Source: an uncultured Lachnospiraceae bacterium
GTDB taxonomy: Bacteria; Bacillota; Clostridia; Lachnospirales; Lachnospiraceae
Reading direction: 5' to 3'
Assembly: GCA_905233695.1 (NCBI GenBank)
Contig: CAJODN010000008.1
Span: forward strand, 1-64,000
Length of the DNA: 64,000 nucleotides
A model generated the notes under the pieces. It worked only from the letters and a program-made list of their open reading frames with translations, had not been told where the DNA came from and ran no database searches. A program made the position numbers and the translations under genes. Positions within the stretch are counted from its first letter, which is position 1; each line of letters begins with the position of its first letter. Positions 54,637 to 62,617 of this stretch are shown here, piece by piece.

Positions 54637-56127
54637 ATGTTACAAGAAAGCATCAAGAAATTAGTTCAATATGGTATTGACACCGGGCTTACACCCGAGT
54701 GTGAGAGAATCTACACAACCAATCTTCTTCTGGATGTATTCAAAGAGGATACATACGAAGATCCCGATATCGATACATCTGATATTGTATTGGAAGATGT
54801 ACTCGCCGATCTTCTTGACGAAGCGGTTAAGAGAGATCTTATCGAAGACAGTATCGGATACAGAGATCTCTTCGATACAAGACTTATGAATTGCCTTATG
54901 CCTCGTCCCGCACAGGTTCAGGCCAAGTTCGATGAAGAGTACAAGAAGTCTCCCGAGGATGCGACGGAATATTTCTTCAAGCTCTCTCAGGATAGCGATT
55001 ATATAAGAAGATATCGTATCGTTAAGGATAAGAAATGGACTGTGGATACGAAGTACGGAACATTGGATATTACGATTAATCTGTCGAAGCCCGAGAAGGA
55101 TCCGAAGGCTATTGCGGCTGCCAAGAATGCAACCGATGTTAAGTATCCTAAGTGTCTCCTTTGCGTGGAAAATGAAGGATATGCAGGAAGACTCGATCAT
55201 CCCGCAAGAGAGAATCACAGAATAATCCCTATAACAATTAACGATTGCGACTGGGGATTCCAGTACTCTCCATACGTATATTATAATGAGCACTGTATCG
55301 TATTTAACGGACAGCATACGCCGATGAAGATTGAGAAGGCTACATTTATCAAGCTTTTCGACTTCGTGAAGTTGTTCCCTCATTATTTCCTCGGTTCCAA
55401 TGCCGATCTTCCTATCGTGGGCGGATCAATCCTAAGTCACGACCATTTCCAGGGCGGTCACTATACATTTGCCATGGAAAAGGCAGAGATTATTAAGAAC
55501 TTCACGGTTAAGGGCTACGAAGACGTAACAGCAGGCATTGTTAAATGGCCGCTTTCCGTAATCAGACTTCAATGTAAGGATGAGAAGAGAATAATCGATC
55601 TTGCGGATCATATTCTTCAGGCTTGGAGAGGCTATACCGACGAAGATGCCTATATCTTTGCAGAGACTGACGGGGAGAAGCATAATACAATTACTCCCAT
55701 TGCAAGAAAGAGGGGCGATTTATTCGAACTCGACTTAGCTCTTCGTAATAATATAACAACGGAGGAGTGTCCTCTTGGATTATATCATCCCCATGAGAAG
55801 CTTCATCACATTAAGAAGGAGAATATCGGTCTTATCGAAGTTATGGGACTAGCGGTTCTTCCTTCAAGACTTAAGGGTGAGATGGAAGAGCTTGCGGACT
55901 ATATTGTTAACGGTAAGGATGTCAGAAGCAGTGAGACGCTCGCAAAACATGCCGATTGGGTAGATGAATTTACGGCGAATTATTCCGATATAAATAGTGA
56001 GAATGTTGCCGGAATCATTGAACAAGAGGTTGGTAAGGTGTTCTGTGAGGTGTTGGAGGATGCCGGAGTGTACAAGTGCGATGATGAAGGGCTTAAAGCA
56101 TTTGAAAGATTTGTGGCTACGTTATAA
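54637..56127 (+). CDS. galT: UDP-glucose--hexose-1-phosphate uridylyltransferase, class II
   Basis: GalT swaps galactose-1-phosphate for glucose-1-phosphate on UDP in the Leloir pathway. The 496-residue protein is of the Firmicutes GalT2 type. The active-site segment SHDHFQGGHY is present, as are the phrases LCVENEGYAGR and LYHPHEKLHHIKKENIGLIE. galK and galE are not next to it. A GH36 alpha-galactosidase gene lies 2.8 kb downstream, which fits use of raffinose- or melibiose-type sugars. The ATG follows GAGGGGGG. Confidence 0.95.
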   Translation: MLQESIKKLVQYGIDTGLTPECERIYTTNLLLDVFKEDTYEDPDIDTSDIVLEDVLADLLDEAVKRDLIEDSIGYRDLFDTRLMNCLMPRPAQVQAKFDEEYKKSPEDATEYFFKLSQDSDYIRRYRIVKDKKWTVDTKYGTLDITINLSKPEKDPKAIAAAKNATDVKYPKCLLCVENEGYAGRLDHPARENHRIIPITINDCDWGFQYSPYVYYNEHCIVFNGQHTPMKIEKATFIKLFDFVKLFPHYFLGSNADLPIVGGSILSHDHFQGGHYTFAMEKAEIIKNFTVKGYEDVTAGIVKWPLSVIRLQCKDEKRIIDLADHILQAWRGYTDEDAYIFAETDGEKHNTITPIARKRGDLFELDLALRNNITTEECPLGLYHPHEKLHHIKKENIGLIEVMGLAVLPSRLKGEMEELADYIVNGKDVRSSETLAKHADWVDEFTANYSDINSENVAGIIEQEVGKVFCEVLEDAGVYKCDDEGLKAFERFVATL

Positions 56128-56143
56128 CAAATGAGGTGCATTT

Positions 56144-56599
56144 ATGGATGACGATTTAAAAAAGCTTGCAAAACTATTTGATGAGACACCCCGAATATGT
56201 GAAAAGTGTGGCGGTGTATACGAATATTCCGGCGCAGGTGAGTATGTGTGCAAAGATTGTGGGCATGTTGCGTATGATGATTACGGTAAAGTAAGGAAAT
56301 TCATTGATGAACACGGTCCCGCACCCTATCATGTCGTTAAGAAGGCTACCGGCGTTGACGGTAAGCTTGTGCGTGAATACCTTGATTCGCCGAAGCAGGA
56401 CAATAAATTCGCAAGAAAATGTCTTAAGTGCGGATGTGCCATTGTAGCAGGTAAGTATTGTTCCGCATGTGAAATGTCCAATAATTTCACGGACACATCC
56501 AAAAAAGGCTCTAAATATCAATTCTCTCGCGGAAGCAAGAACGGCGACAGCGGTAGTATGAACTTTTTTGTGGAGAGAAACGGCAGAGAGAAGGAATAG
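56144..56599 (+). CDS. Hypothetical zinc-ribbon protein
   Basis: The 151-residue protein has two zinc-ribbon-like CxxC pairs at the N-terminus (CEKCGG and CKDCG), a helical DNA-binding-like middle (KFIDEHGPAPYHVVKKATG), and a third and fourth CxxC pair near the C-terminus (CLKCG and CSACE). The middle looks like a YvyF-like winged helix, so a regulatory role is possible. No function is assigned. It lies 16 bases after galT, probably in one transcript. Confidence 0.75.
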   Translation: MDDDLKKLAKLFDETPRICEKCGGVYEYSGAGEYVCKDCGHVAYDDYGKVRKFIDEHGPAPYHVVKKATGVDGKLVREYLDSPKQDNKFARKCLKCGCAIVAGKYCSACEMSNNFTDTSKKGSKYQFSRGSKNGDSGSMNFFVERNGREKE

Positions 56600-56660
56600 A
56601 AAACCTATAAAAATGATATGAATCCGGATTGATCCGGAAAAAGCATAAAAAAATGCAAAA

Positions 56661-56722
56661 AAAAAAGACCTTTTGCGGCATCCCCCTTCTTACTAAGGGG
56701 GCGTTCGTCAGAGGTCTTTTTT
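56661..56722. terminator. Bidirectional compound terminator
   Basis: AAGACCT (56665-56671) pairs with AGGTCTT (56712-56718), enclosing CCCCCTT-CTTACT-AAGGGGG. A run of A lies before and a run of T after, so it can stop transcripts from the zinc-ribbon gene on the plus strand and from the peptide genes on the minus strand. Confidence 0.88.
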
Positions 56723-56849
56723 ACTGTACGTTACCGAATACATAGCTAAGTACTGATACAGGCTTCTTACCTTCGTTTTCCTTCTTGGTAGCATAGTTGG
56801 CATAATCTGCGATAACGCTTGTTACTGTAGTATATTCTGTGTAATTCAT
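56721..56849 (-). CDS. Small peptide B of a paralogous pair (42 residues)
   Basis: The 42-residue ORF has a perfect AAGGAGG seven bases before ATG. It begins MNYTEYTTVTSV, has ADYANY at 14-19, GKKPVS at 27-32 and ends SYVFGNVQ. It shares ADY, a Tyr three residues on, GKKPVS, a Tyr and GN with peptide A at the same spacing. There is no membrane helix, no cysteine and no secretion signal. I do not recognise it. A strong terminator follows within a few bases. It may be a RiPP-like precursor, a signal, or a small intracellular regulator; nothing nearby decides. Confidence 0.75.
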   Translation of the reverse strand: MNYTEYTTVTSVIADYANYATKKENEGKKPVSVLSYVFGNVQ

Positions 56850-56938
56850 AATGTTACCTCCTTTTTAGTAAAATGTTTTAAGTAGTTTTTTGTAGTTTCG
56901 TTTGTTTCTTAATTAATGTCTTTTGTTTTTCGTCAGGT

Positions 56939-57067
56939 TTAGAAATTACCGAGTGCGTACTTCATTAATGATACAGGCTTCTTGCCTTGAGCTGCCATGT
57001 CATTTGAGTACTTATCATAATCAGCAACCATTAAACCAAATGAATCTTGAAATGATAATGTTCCCAT
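56939..57067 (-). CDS. Small peptide A of a paralogous pair (42 residues)
   Basis: The 42-residue ORF has AAAGGAGG ten bases before ATG. It begins MGTLSFQDSFGL, has ADYDKY at 15-20, GKKPVS at 28-33 and ends KYALGNF. It is the first gene of a two-gene unit with peptide B, 89 bases upstream of it. A consensus promoter with a palindrome between -35 and -10 lies just upstream. There is no membrane helix, no cysteine and no double-Gly leader, so it is not a classical bacteriocin. The function is unknown. Confidence 0.75.
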   Translation of the reverse strand: MGTLSFQDSFGLMVADYDKYSNDMAAQGKKPVSLMKYALGNF

Positions 57068-57099
57068 GTTTGGTACCTCCTTTCCTTGTTGTCGAGGTA

Positions 57100-57128
57100 A
57101 TCATATCACTCCAATTGGAAGATGTCAA
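57100..57128 (-). promoter_or_regulatory. Promoter of the peptide pair with palindromic operator
   Basis: On the minus strand a perfect TTGACA (57128-57123) and TATGAT (57105-57100) are 17 bases apart. The spacer holds the perfect palindrome TCCAATTGGA (57110-57119), the best place for a repressor. Confidence 0.88.
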
Positions 57129-57437
57129 CAAAAAATATGTGTAGAATTTGTGAAAATAGCACTAAAAAGTAGCAAAATGACTTATTAAGCATTTTAGCAC
57201 TTGTGCAATAAGTACAATTTAGAGGACAAAACTATGTTAAAAACCGACAAAAGCCCCTTAGACTTGTGGCAACATGCACACATTTTGTTCACATATCTTA
57301 TGCACACTGTACAAAAATAAGCGGTTTTTGAAACCGTGTGAGACGCTTTTCGTACACATTTCGCAACAGGTGTGGTCAAAAACAGATAAATATGTCCAAA
57401 TTGTGTCCAAATTATAAACAAATTATTAATTTTCTTG

Positions 57438-57466
57438 TTGAATAATTGAATTTATGGGCGTATAAT
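57438..57466 (+). promoter_or_regulatory. Promoter for the tryptophan-rich membrane protein gene
   Basis: TTGAAT (57438-57443), a 17-base spacer and a perfect TATAAT (57461-57466). Two tandem TGTCCAAATT boxes end 24 bases before the -35, one helical turn apart, a typical place for an activator. Confidence 0.75.
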
Positions 57467-57509
57467 TCATATACGAAGAACATATTACTATTAAGGAGGA
57501 AATCGAGAA

Positions 57510-58628
57510 ATGGGTATGATGTTTCAGATCTATGGCGATACCTCATTAACACAACTTCTTGGTTGGTGTATGGTATTCGTCGGATTAATTCTACTCAACG
57601 AGCTTGGTCGTAGAACTAAGTGGGGTGGAATTTTAATTTTCGTTATTATTCCGATTGTACTGACTATTTACTTTATTTTAGCTCAGTTCGGACTGTTTGA
57701 CTTTATCGGAGACCAGCATGGTAACTACACAGTTGCTTACATGAATGGTTGGTTCCATTACTTCAAGCTCTATGCAGCAGACATCGGATGTGTCGGTTTC
57801 ATGATGCTTAAGTACGGATGGGGAATCGGTAAGAAGCATTGGTTCAAGGCTTGGCCTTTCTTCATCGTTGCAGCTAACATTCTTATCGCAGTTGTATCTG
57901 ACCTTGAGTCATTCATCAAAGGTACAATGGCAGGCGGTCTCGAAGGCGGTTGGTGGGCTTCCAACGAAGGCGTATTCTTATACGGCGGTTGGTGGAACCT
58001 CTTAAACGCACTTGCAGGTATTATCAATATCGTATGTATGACAGGTTGGTGGGGAATCTACTCATCAAAGGGTCAGAAAGATATGTTATGGCCTGACATG
58101 ACATTCGCATTCATCTTAGCTTATGATGTGTGGAACTTCGAATATACATATTTGAACCTTCCTACACATACTTGGTACTGCGGTGTTGCACTTCTTCTTG
58201 CTCCTACATTTGCAGCAGCAATTTGGAACAAGGGTGGTTGGATTCAGAACCGTGCCAACACACTTGCTATTTGGTGTATGTTCGCACAGGTTGCGCCTAC
58301 ATTCCAGTTAAGCGAGACTTGGGGCGTACTTCCTACAGTATACGGTGGTGCAGCAGGTATGACCGGTATCGATATCTATGATTCAGCTATCAACGTATAT
58401 AACGGAACAAGCGGACTTACAGCATCAGAAGCTGTTGACAAGCTTGGTATTACAGCTAATCCTACAGCACAAGGTGTTATCGCGATGTTAGCTATCGTTA
58501 TTAACGTTGTTGTATTCGCAGTTATCATTAAGAGAGCTGTTGAGCAACATAAGAATCCATATACTAATGAGATTTGGGTTGGAACTAAGGATTACGAACT
58601 TGCTATGGCAAGAAGAGAGGATGCTTAA
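57510..58628 (+). CDS. Tryptophan-rich multi-pass membrane protein (DUF5692-like)
   Basis: The 372-residue protein has about nine to ten membrane helices and an unusual amount of tryptophan, glycine and aromatic residues (for example LEGGWWASNEG and YGGWWNLL). It resembles the family annotated as DUF5692, by memory. The function is unknown; conserved acidic residues inside membrane segments (DIGCVG, DLESF, YDVWNFE) could mean transport. It has a strong promoter and terminator of its own and a perfect AAGGAGG site, which suggests high expression. Confidence 0.7.
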   Translation: MGMMFQIYGDTSLTQLLGWCMVFVGLILLNELGRRTKWGGILIFVIIPIVLTIYFILAQFGLFDFIGDQHGNYTVAYMNGWFHYFKLYAADIGCVGFMMLKYGWGIGKKHWFKAWPFFIVAANILIAVVSDLESFIKGTMAGGLEGGWWASNEGVFLYGGWWNLLNALAGIINIVCMTGWWGIYSSKGQKDMLWPDMTFAFILAYDVWNFEYTYLNLPTHTWYCGVALLLAPTFAAAIWNKGGWIQNRANTLAIWCMFAQVAPTFQLSETWGVLPTVYGGAAGMTGIDIYDSAINVYNGTSGLTASEAVDKLGITANPTAQGVIAMLAIVINVVVFAVIIKRAVEQHKNPYTNEIWVGTKDYELAMARREDA

Positions 58629-58662
58629 TTCTGATTTGTATTAACGAATATGTTCTTTCTGT

Positions 58663-58697
58663 AAGGCAGGTGCTACAGCGCCTGCCTTTTACTTTTT
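58663..58697 (+). terminator. Terminator after the tryptophan-rich membrane protein gene
   Basis: AAGGCAGG (58663-58670) and CCTGCCTT (58681-58688), then TTACTTTTT. Confidence 0.9.
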
Positions 58698-58702
58698 GTC
58701 TT

Positions 58703-58803
58703 GCGCCTTCGGACCGAATACCTGCACGCTCATGACGAAATGTCGTATGCGCACCCCGAACGGGGTGTGCCGGTAACTTAGCAGGTTTCGGCTCCTCAGT
58801 CGC
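58703..58803 (-). repeat. Interspersed hairpin element, copy 3 (one left, one right arm)
   Basis: Read on the minus strand, the left arm (58803-58781) is GCG-ACT-GA-GGA-G-CCGAA-ACCTGC and the right arm (58725-58703) is GCAGGT-A-TTCGG-TCC-GA-AGG-CGC. The parts pair in order. CCGAA:TTCGG takes the place of CCAAG:CTTGG of other copies. The apical part contains an extra hairpin, CACCCCG-TT-CGGGGTG. It is the only copy that does not directly follow a gene in the same direction. Confidence 0.85.
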
Positions 58804-58830
58804 CTGCCGAGTATTATATTCATATTTCCG

Positions 58831-58859
58831 TTGCACTTAGACCTGTTCTACGATAAAAT
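58831..58859 (+). promoter_or_regulatory. Promoter for the GH36 gene
   Basis: TTGCAC (58831-58836), a 17-base spacer and TAAAAT (58854-58859), 33 bases before the start. No clear cre site was seen. Confidence 0.6.
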
Positions 58860-58892
58860 ACTAATATATATATTCGTTAAGGGGGTTTTGGG

Positions 58893-61259
58893 ATGATTAG
58901 ATACGAAGAGAGTACGAAATTTTTTCAGTTAGATACGAAGAACACTTCTTATTGTATGGCGGTGCTTGACACTGGGCATGTTGAGCATATGTACTACGGA
59001 AGTAAGATTAAAGCGGATGCGCCTGACTTTATGCTTGAAAAAAGGTGCCTAACGCCGGGGAATTGCAATGCATATGACAGCGAGCATCCGATTACATTAG
59101 AGGATGCCTGCCTTGAAATGTCGGGCTACGGCAAAGGCGACATAAGAGAGCCTTTTATTGAGGCGGTGTTCGAAGACGGCTCGACTACGACTGATTTTGT
59201 ATTCGATTATTGCCTTGTTGATAAAGGAAAGAAGGCGTATAAGACCTTACCGGGTTCATATGATGACGATAATAAGCAAGATCATTTGATGATATCAATG
59301 AAGGACAAGAACAGCGGATGTACACTTGAACTTCATTATTATGTATATGAAGAAGAGGATGTTATCACAAGATCTGCGAAATTCGTTAATACAAGTGACA
59401 ATGATGTTAAGCTTACAAGACTTATGTCAGCTCAGCTTGATGTGGACGAGGCGGGATTTGTCATAACTTCATTCCATGGCGGTTGGACACAGGAAATGAA
59501 TAAGCATGACGTAACCCTGTCTGCAGGAAGGTTTGTTAACAGCTCGTTTACAGGCGGTTCGTCTTCGAGAAGTAACCCCTTTGTAATGATGTCTCGTCCC
59601 GAAACTACCGAGTATATGGGAGATTGTTTCGGATTCAACCTTATATATTCCGGTAATCACTACGAGTCATTCGAGGTTAACAGCTTCGATAAGACTAGGT
59701 TTGTAAGCGGTATTAACCCCACTAATTTCGAATTTCTTATTGAACCTAAGGGCGTATTCGAGGCGCCTGAGGCTGTTATGACATTTTCAAAATGCGGACA
59801 TAACGGCATGAGTCAGAACATGCATGCCTTCGTAAGAAAGCACATCGTAAGAGGAAAGTGGCGGGATAAGGTTCGTCCAATCCTTCTTAACAGCTGGGAA
59901 GCTGCGTATTTTGATATTAATGAGAGTAAACTTCTTAACCTTGCGGCTGAAGGTAAGAAGCTTGGAATGGAACTTTTCGTTATGGATGACGGTTGGTTCG
60001 GCAAGAGAGACGGCGATACTGCGGCTCTCGGCGACTGGAAGGAGAATACAGATAAGCTTCCTCACGGTGTACAGGGGCTCGCCGAGCGTGTTAATGACCT
60101 TGGTATGGATTTCGGTATCTGGGTTGAGCCTGAGATGGTAAATGTTGATTCCGACCTTTACAGGGCACATCCGGATTGGGCAATTTGCATTCCGGACAAG
60201 GATCATTCCGAGGGACGTAACCAAAGGATTCTCGACCTTTCTAATCCGGAAGTCGTTGAATATATGACTAAAGCCATGTCTGATGTGTTCAGTCTCGGTA
60301 ACATTGCCTATGTAAAATGGGATATGAACAGGACATTTACGGACTATTTCTCACAGTATCTTCCTAAAGACAAGCAGGGAGAAGTTGCCCATAGATATAT
60401 GATGGGCCTGTATAAGATGATGAAGGATCTTACGGAGAAATTCCCCGAGATTCTGTTCGAGGGCTGTGCTTCCGGCGGTAACAGATTCGATCTCGGCATC
60501 TTATCATATTTCCCGCAGATATGGGCAAGCGACTGCACAGACGCGGTTGAGAGACTTAAGATTCAGAATGGCTACAGCTACGGTTATCCGATGTCAACCG
60601 TATCGGCTCACGTATCAGGCTGTCCGAACCACCAGACTCTGAGAACCACGCCAATTGATACACGTTTCAACGTAGCAAGCTTCGGTGTGCTCGGCTATGA
60701 ATGTAACCTTGCTGACGCCACCAAGGAAGAGAAGGAAGCAATCAAGGAACAGATTGAGATATACAAGAAATACAGAGAGACAATGCAGTTCGGAGCGTTC
60801 CACAGGCAATCTGCAGGCAATGTGTATGAGTGGACCGTAGTATCACCGGATAAGAGCACCGCAATAGGAATGGTCACACAGATTCTTATGCAGGCAGGAA
60901 AGGGATATCAGAAGTTCACCGCTAACGGTCTCGATCCCGATAAGAAATATCATTTCTTCGGAAGAGAGCTTAAGTATCATCTTAAGGAATACGGAGACCT
61001 GGTTAATACGGGAATGCCGAGTCTTCCTTTATTCGGTAAGCCTCACATTAACCCGAATAATGACACTATGATGAATCTTCTTAATAAGATGAATCCAATG
61101 AACGGTGAAAAGGAAGACTGCGAGGTATACGGTGACGCCCTTATGAATTGCGGTGTTAAGCTGAAGCAGGCATACACCGGTGTCGGCTATAACGGCGAAG
61201 GCGAGACACGCCACTTCCCGGACTTTGGGTCTAGGATTTATTTCATTGAGGAAGTATAG
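58893..61259 (+). CDS. GH36 alpha-galactosidase
   Basis: This 788-residue enzyme should remove alpha-galactose from raffinose- or melibiose-like sugars. It has the N-terminal beta-sandwich (about residues 1-330), the barrel with FVMDDGWFGKRD and YVKWDMNR (nucleophile Asp), SDCTDAVERLKIQ (acid/base Asp) and a C-terminal domain. There is no signal peptide, so it acts inside the cell. It is somewhat longer than many Firmicutes GH36 enzymes (about 730) because of an extended C-terminal part. Context with galT supports galactose use. The ATG follows AAGGGGG. Confidence 0.95.
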   Translation: MIRYEESTKFFQLDTKNTSYCMAVLDTGHVEHMYYGSKIKADAPDFMLEKRCLTPGNCNAYDSEHPITLEDACLEMSGYGKGDIREPFIEAVFEDGSTTTDFVFDYCLVDKGKKAYKTLPGSYDDDNKQDHLMISMKDKNSGCTLELHYYVYEEEDVITRSAKFVNTSDNDVKLTRLMSAQLDVDEAGFVITSFHGGWTQEMNKHDVTLSAGRFVNSSFTGGSSSRSNPFVMMSRPETTEYMGDCFGFNLIYSGNHYESFEVNSFDKTRFVSGINPTNFEFLIEPKGVFEAPEAVMTFSKCGHNGMSQNMHAFVRKHIVRGKWRDKVRPILLNSWEAAYFDINESKLLNLAAEGKKLGMELFVMDDGWFGKRDGDTAALGDWKENTDKLPHGVQGLAERVNDLGMDFGIWVEPEMVNVDSDLYRAHPDWAICIPDKDHSEGRNQRILDLSNPEVVEYMTKAMSDVFSLGNIAYVKWDMNRTFTDYFSQYLPKDKQGEVAHRYMMGLYKMMKDLTEKFPEILFEGCASGGNRFDLGILSYFPQIWASDCTDAVERLKIQNGYSYGYPMSTVSAHVSGCPNHQTLRTTPIDTRFNVASFGVLGYECNLADATKEEKEAIKEQIEIYKKYRETMQFGAFHRQSAGNVYEWTVVSPDKSTAIGMVTQILMQAGKGYQKFTANGLDPDKKYHFFGRELKYHLKEYGDLVNTGMPSLPLFGKPHINPNNDTMMNLLNKMNPMNGEKEDCEVYGDALMNCGVKLKQAYTGVGYNGEGETRHFPDFGSRIYFIEEV

Positions 61260-61263
61260 CAAT

Positions 61264-61330
61264 CATCGAATCAGCCAAGACCTGCTAAGCGATTTTCTGT
61301 ATGAGCGTGCAGGTGCTTGGTGATGAGATG
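61264..61330 (+). repeat. Interspersed hairpin element, copy 4 (simplest form)
   Basis: The left arm is CATC-GA-ATCA-G-CCAAG-ACCTGC (61264-61285) and the right arm is GCAGGT-G-CTTGG-TGAT-GA-GATG (61309-61330). All segments pair in order, with a tandem GA:GA step, one bulged G on the left and one bulged G on the right. It starts five bases after the GH36 stop codon and ends 16 bases before the next start codon. Confidence 0.9.
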
Positions 61331-61346
61331 CAGGATATGAACTGGA

Positions 61347-62438
61347 ATGGATAAAAACTACGATAGAGTACCGGTAATCATACCGGCGCTGAATCCTGAC
61401 AACAGAATATTCACGTTTATTGATGCTCTTAAGGATTGTGGCTTCAGTACGTTCGTTGTGGTGGATGACGGAAGTGACAGAGAGCACAAGAATGACATAT
61501 TTACCAGGCTTATGGAGTGCGAAATCACGGTGCTTACGGAGGATGATAATCACGGCAAGGGCAAGGCTCTTAAGGAAGGCATGTCCTATGTCTATGATAA
61601 TATGCCGGATGCTTACGGTGTCGTAACTGCGGATTATGACGGCAGGCAGAGTGCCGAATCCGTTATGCTTGTTGCCGATAAGCTTCTCGAAGGCAATCCT
61701 TTCGTTCTCGGTGCCCGTGACATAAAAGGCAGTAATATCACTAAAGGCATGAGAAGGGGCTATAAGCTTACCAAGCTTGTGTTCAAGCTCCTCTATAACA
61801 AGAAAATAAAAGATATTCAGACGGGACTTCGCGCAGTCGAAAGGTCCCTTATTCCCACGTTTATAGAAGTCAAGGGCTCTCGCTATGAGTACGAGCCTAA
61901 GATGATTATTGAGGCGATAAGAAACGATATTCCTATTTCGGAAGTGGACGTGGGACCAATTGAGCCTATCAATATGGGCGAAGATACTATTAGGGTAAGT
62001 AAGAATTACAGACCATTTTACGATTCCTTCAGAATCAGCGTCGTTTTGTTCCTTAATTTCTTGGAGTATGCTTTGAGTTCGATCACGGCAACTCTAGTCG
62101 ACTTCGTGCTTTTCTTTATTTTGTCAGAATATGTGTTCTCATCTCTTGAACTTAATATGTGTGTCCTGTTGTCCACAGTATGTGCGAGGGCAGTATCAAG
62201 TACAATAAGCTTCCTTATCAACAGGAAGGTTGTATTTAAGTCCTATAATGATTTCCTTAAGACTATAGTTATGTTCTACGTTCTTACCATCATAATAATG
62301 CTTTGCTCCGCTGAGCTTGTTACAATATTCGTACAGTTATTCGGCGGTAATAAGACAGTTACCAAGCTATTCGTAGACCTTTGTCTCTTCTTCTTAAGCT
62401 ACCAGATTCAACAGAGAGTTATATTTAAGAAGAAATAA
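61347..62438 (+). CDS. Glycosyltransferase family 2 fused to GtrA-like membrane domain
   Basis: The 363-residue protein joins an N-terminal GT2 domain (about residues 8-225; VVVDDGS and VTADYDGRQS hold the metal-binding acidic residues) and a C-terminal four-helix GtrA-like domain (about 235-360). It resembles polyprenyl-phosphate sugar transferase plus flippase-type pairs, so it may make and flip a lipid-linked sugar. The ribosome site is weak. The start lies close after the hairpin element, so that element forms its leader. Confidence 0.85.
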   Translation: MDKNYDRVPVIIPALNPDNRIFTFIDALKDCGFSTFVVVDDGSDREHKNDIFTRLMECEITVLTEDDNHGKGKALKEGMSYVYDNMPDAYGVVTADYDGRQSAESVMLVADKLLEGNPFVLGARDIKGSNITKGMRRGYKLTKLVFKLLYNKKIKDIQTGLRAVERSLIPTFIEVKGSRYEYEPKMIIEAIRNDIPISEVDVGPIEPINMGEDTIRVSKNYRPFYDSFRISVVLFLNFLEYALSSITATLVDFVLFFILSEYVFSSLELNMCVLLSTVCARAVSSTISFLINRKVVFKSYNDFLKTIVMFYVLTIIIMLCSAELVTIFVQLFGGNKTVTKLFVDLCLFFLSYQIQQRVIFKKK

Positions 62439-62491
62439 GAGGATTTGGCCTTGAATTTCCATATCTTTTTTGTGAAAATGGCATAATTTTG

Positions 62492-62521
62492 TTGAAACTA
62501 AACTTGCTATTATAGTATAAT
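62492..62521 (+). promoter_or_regulatory. Promoter for the membrane GGDEF gene
   Basis: TTGAAA (62492-62497), an 18-base spacer and a perfect TATAAT (62516-62521). Confidence 0.6.
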
Positions 62522-62617
62522 ATAACATAGGTTTTTTGTTGGGGAAATTATGTATTTTCCTAAGATTGCGGAAGGCATTCTGTGTAGTAGGATGAAGATT
62601 CTGCGAAAGGTAGTGAG

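Larger units (their letters stand above)
57068..57509. other. Divergent regulatory region between peptide pair and membrane-protein gene
   Basis: This 442-base AT-rich stretch holds no convincing gene; a 75-codon frame on the minus strand looks like chance. It contains the minus-strand peptide promoter, an inverted repeat ACTTATT...AATAAGT (57179-57214 region), a hairpin CGGTTT-TTG-AAACCG (57322-57336), two direct copies of TGTCCAAATT (57393 and 57404, 11-base period) and the plus-strand promoter at 57438. Confidence 0.6.

Noticed and set aside
57194-57421. 75-codon Cys-rich frame on the minus strand
   Set aside because: It has no ribosome site, an odd composition for this genome, and covers regulatory signals; it looks like chance.
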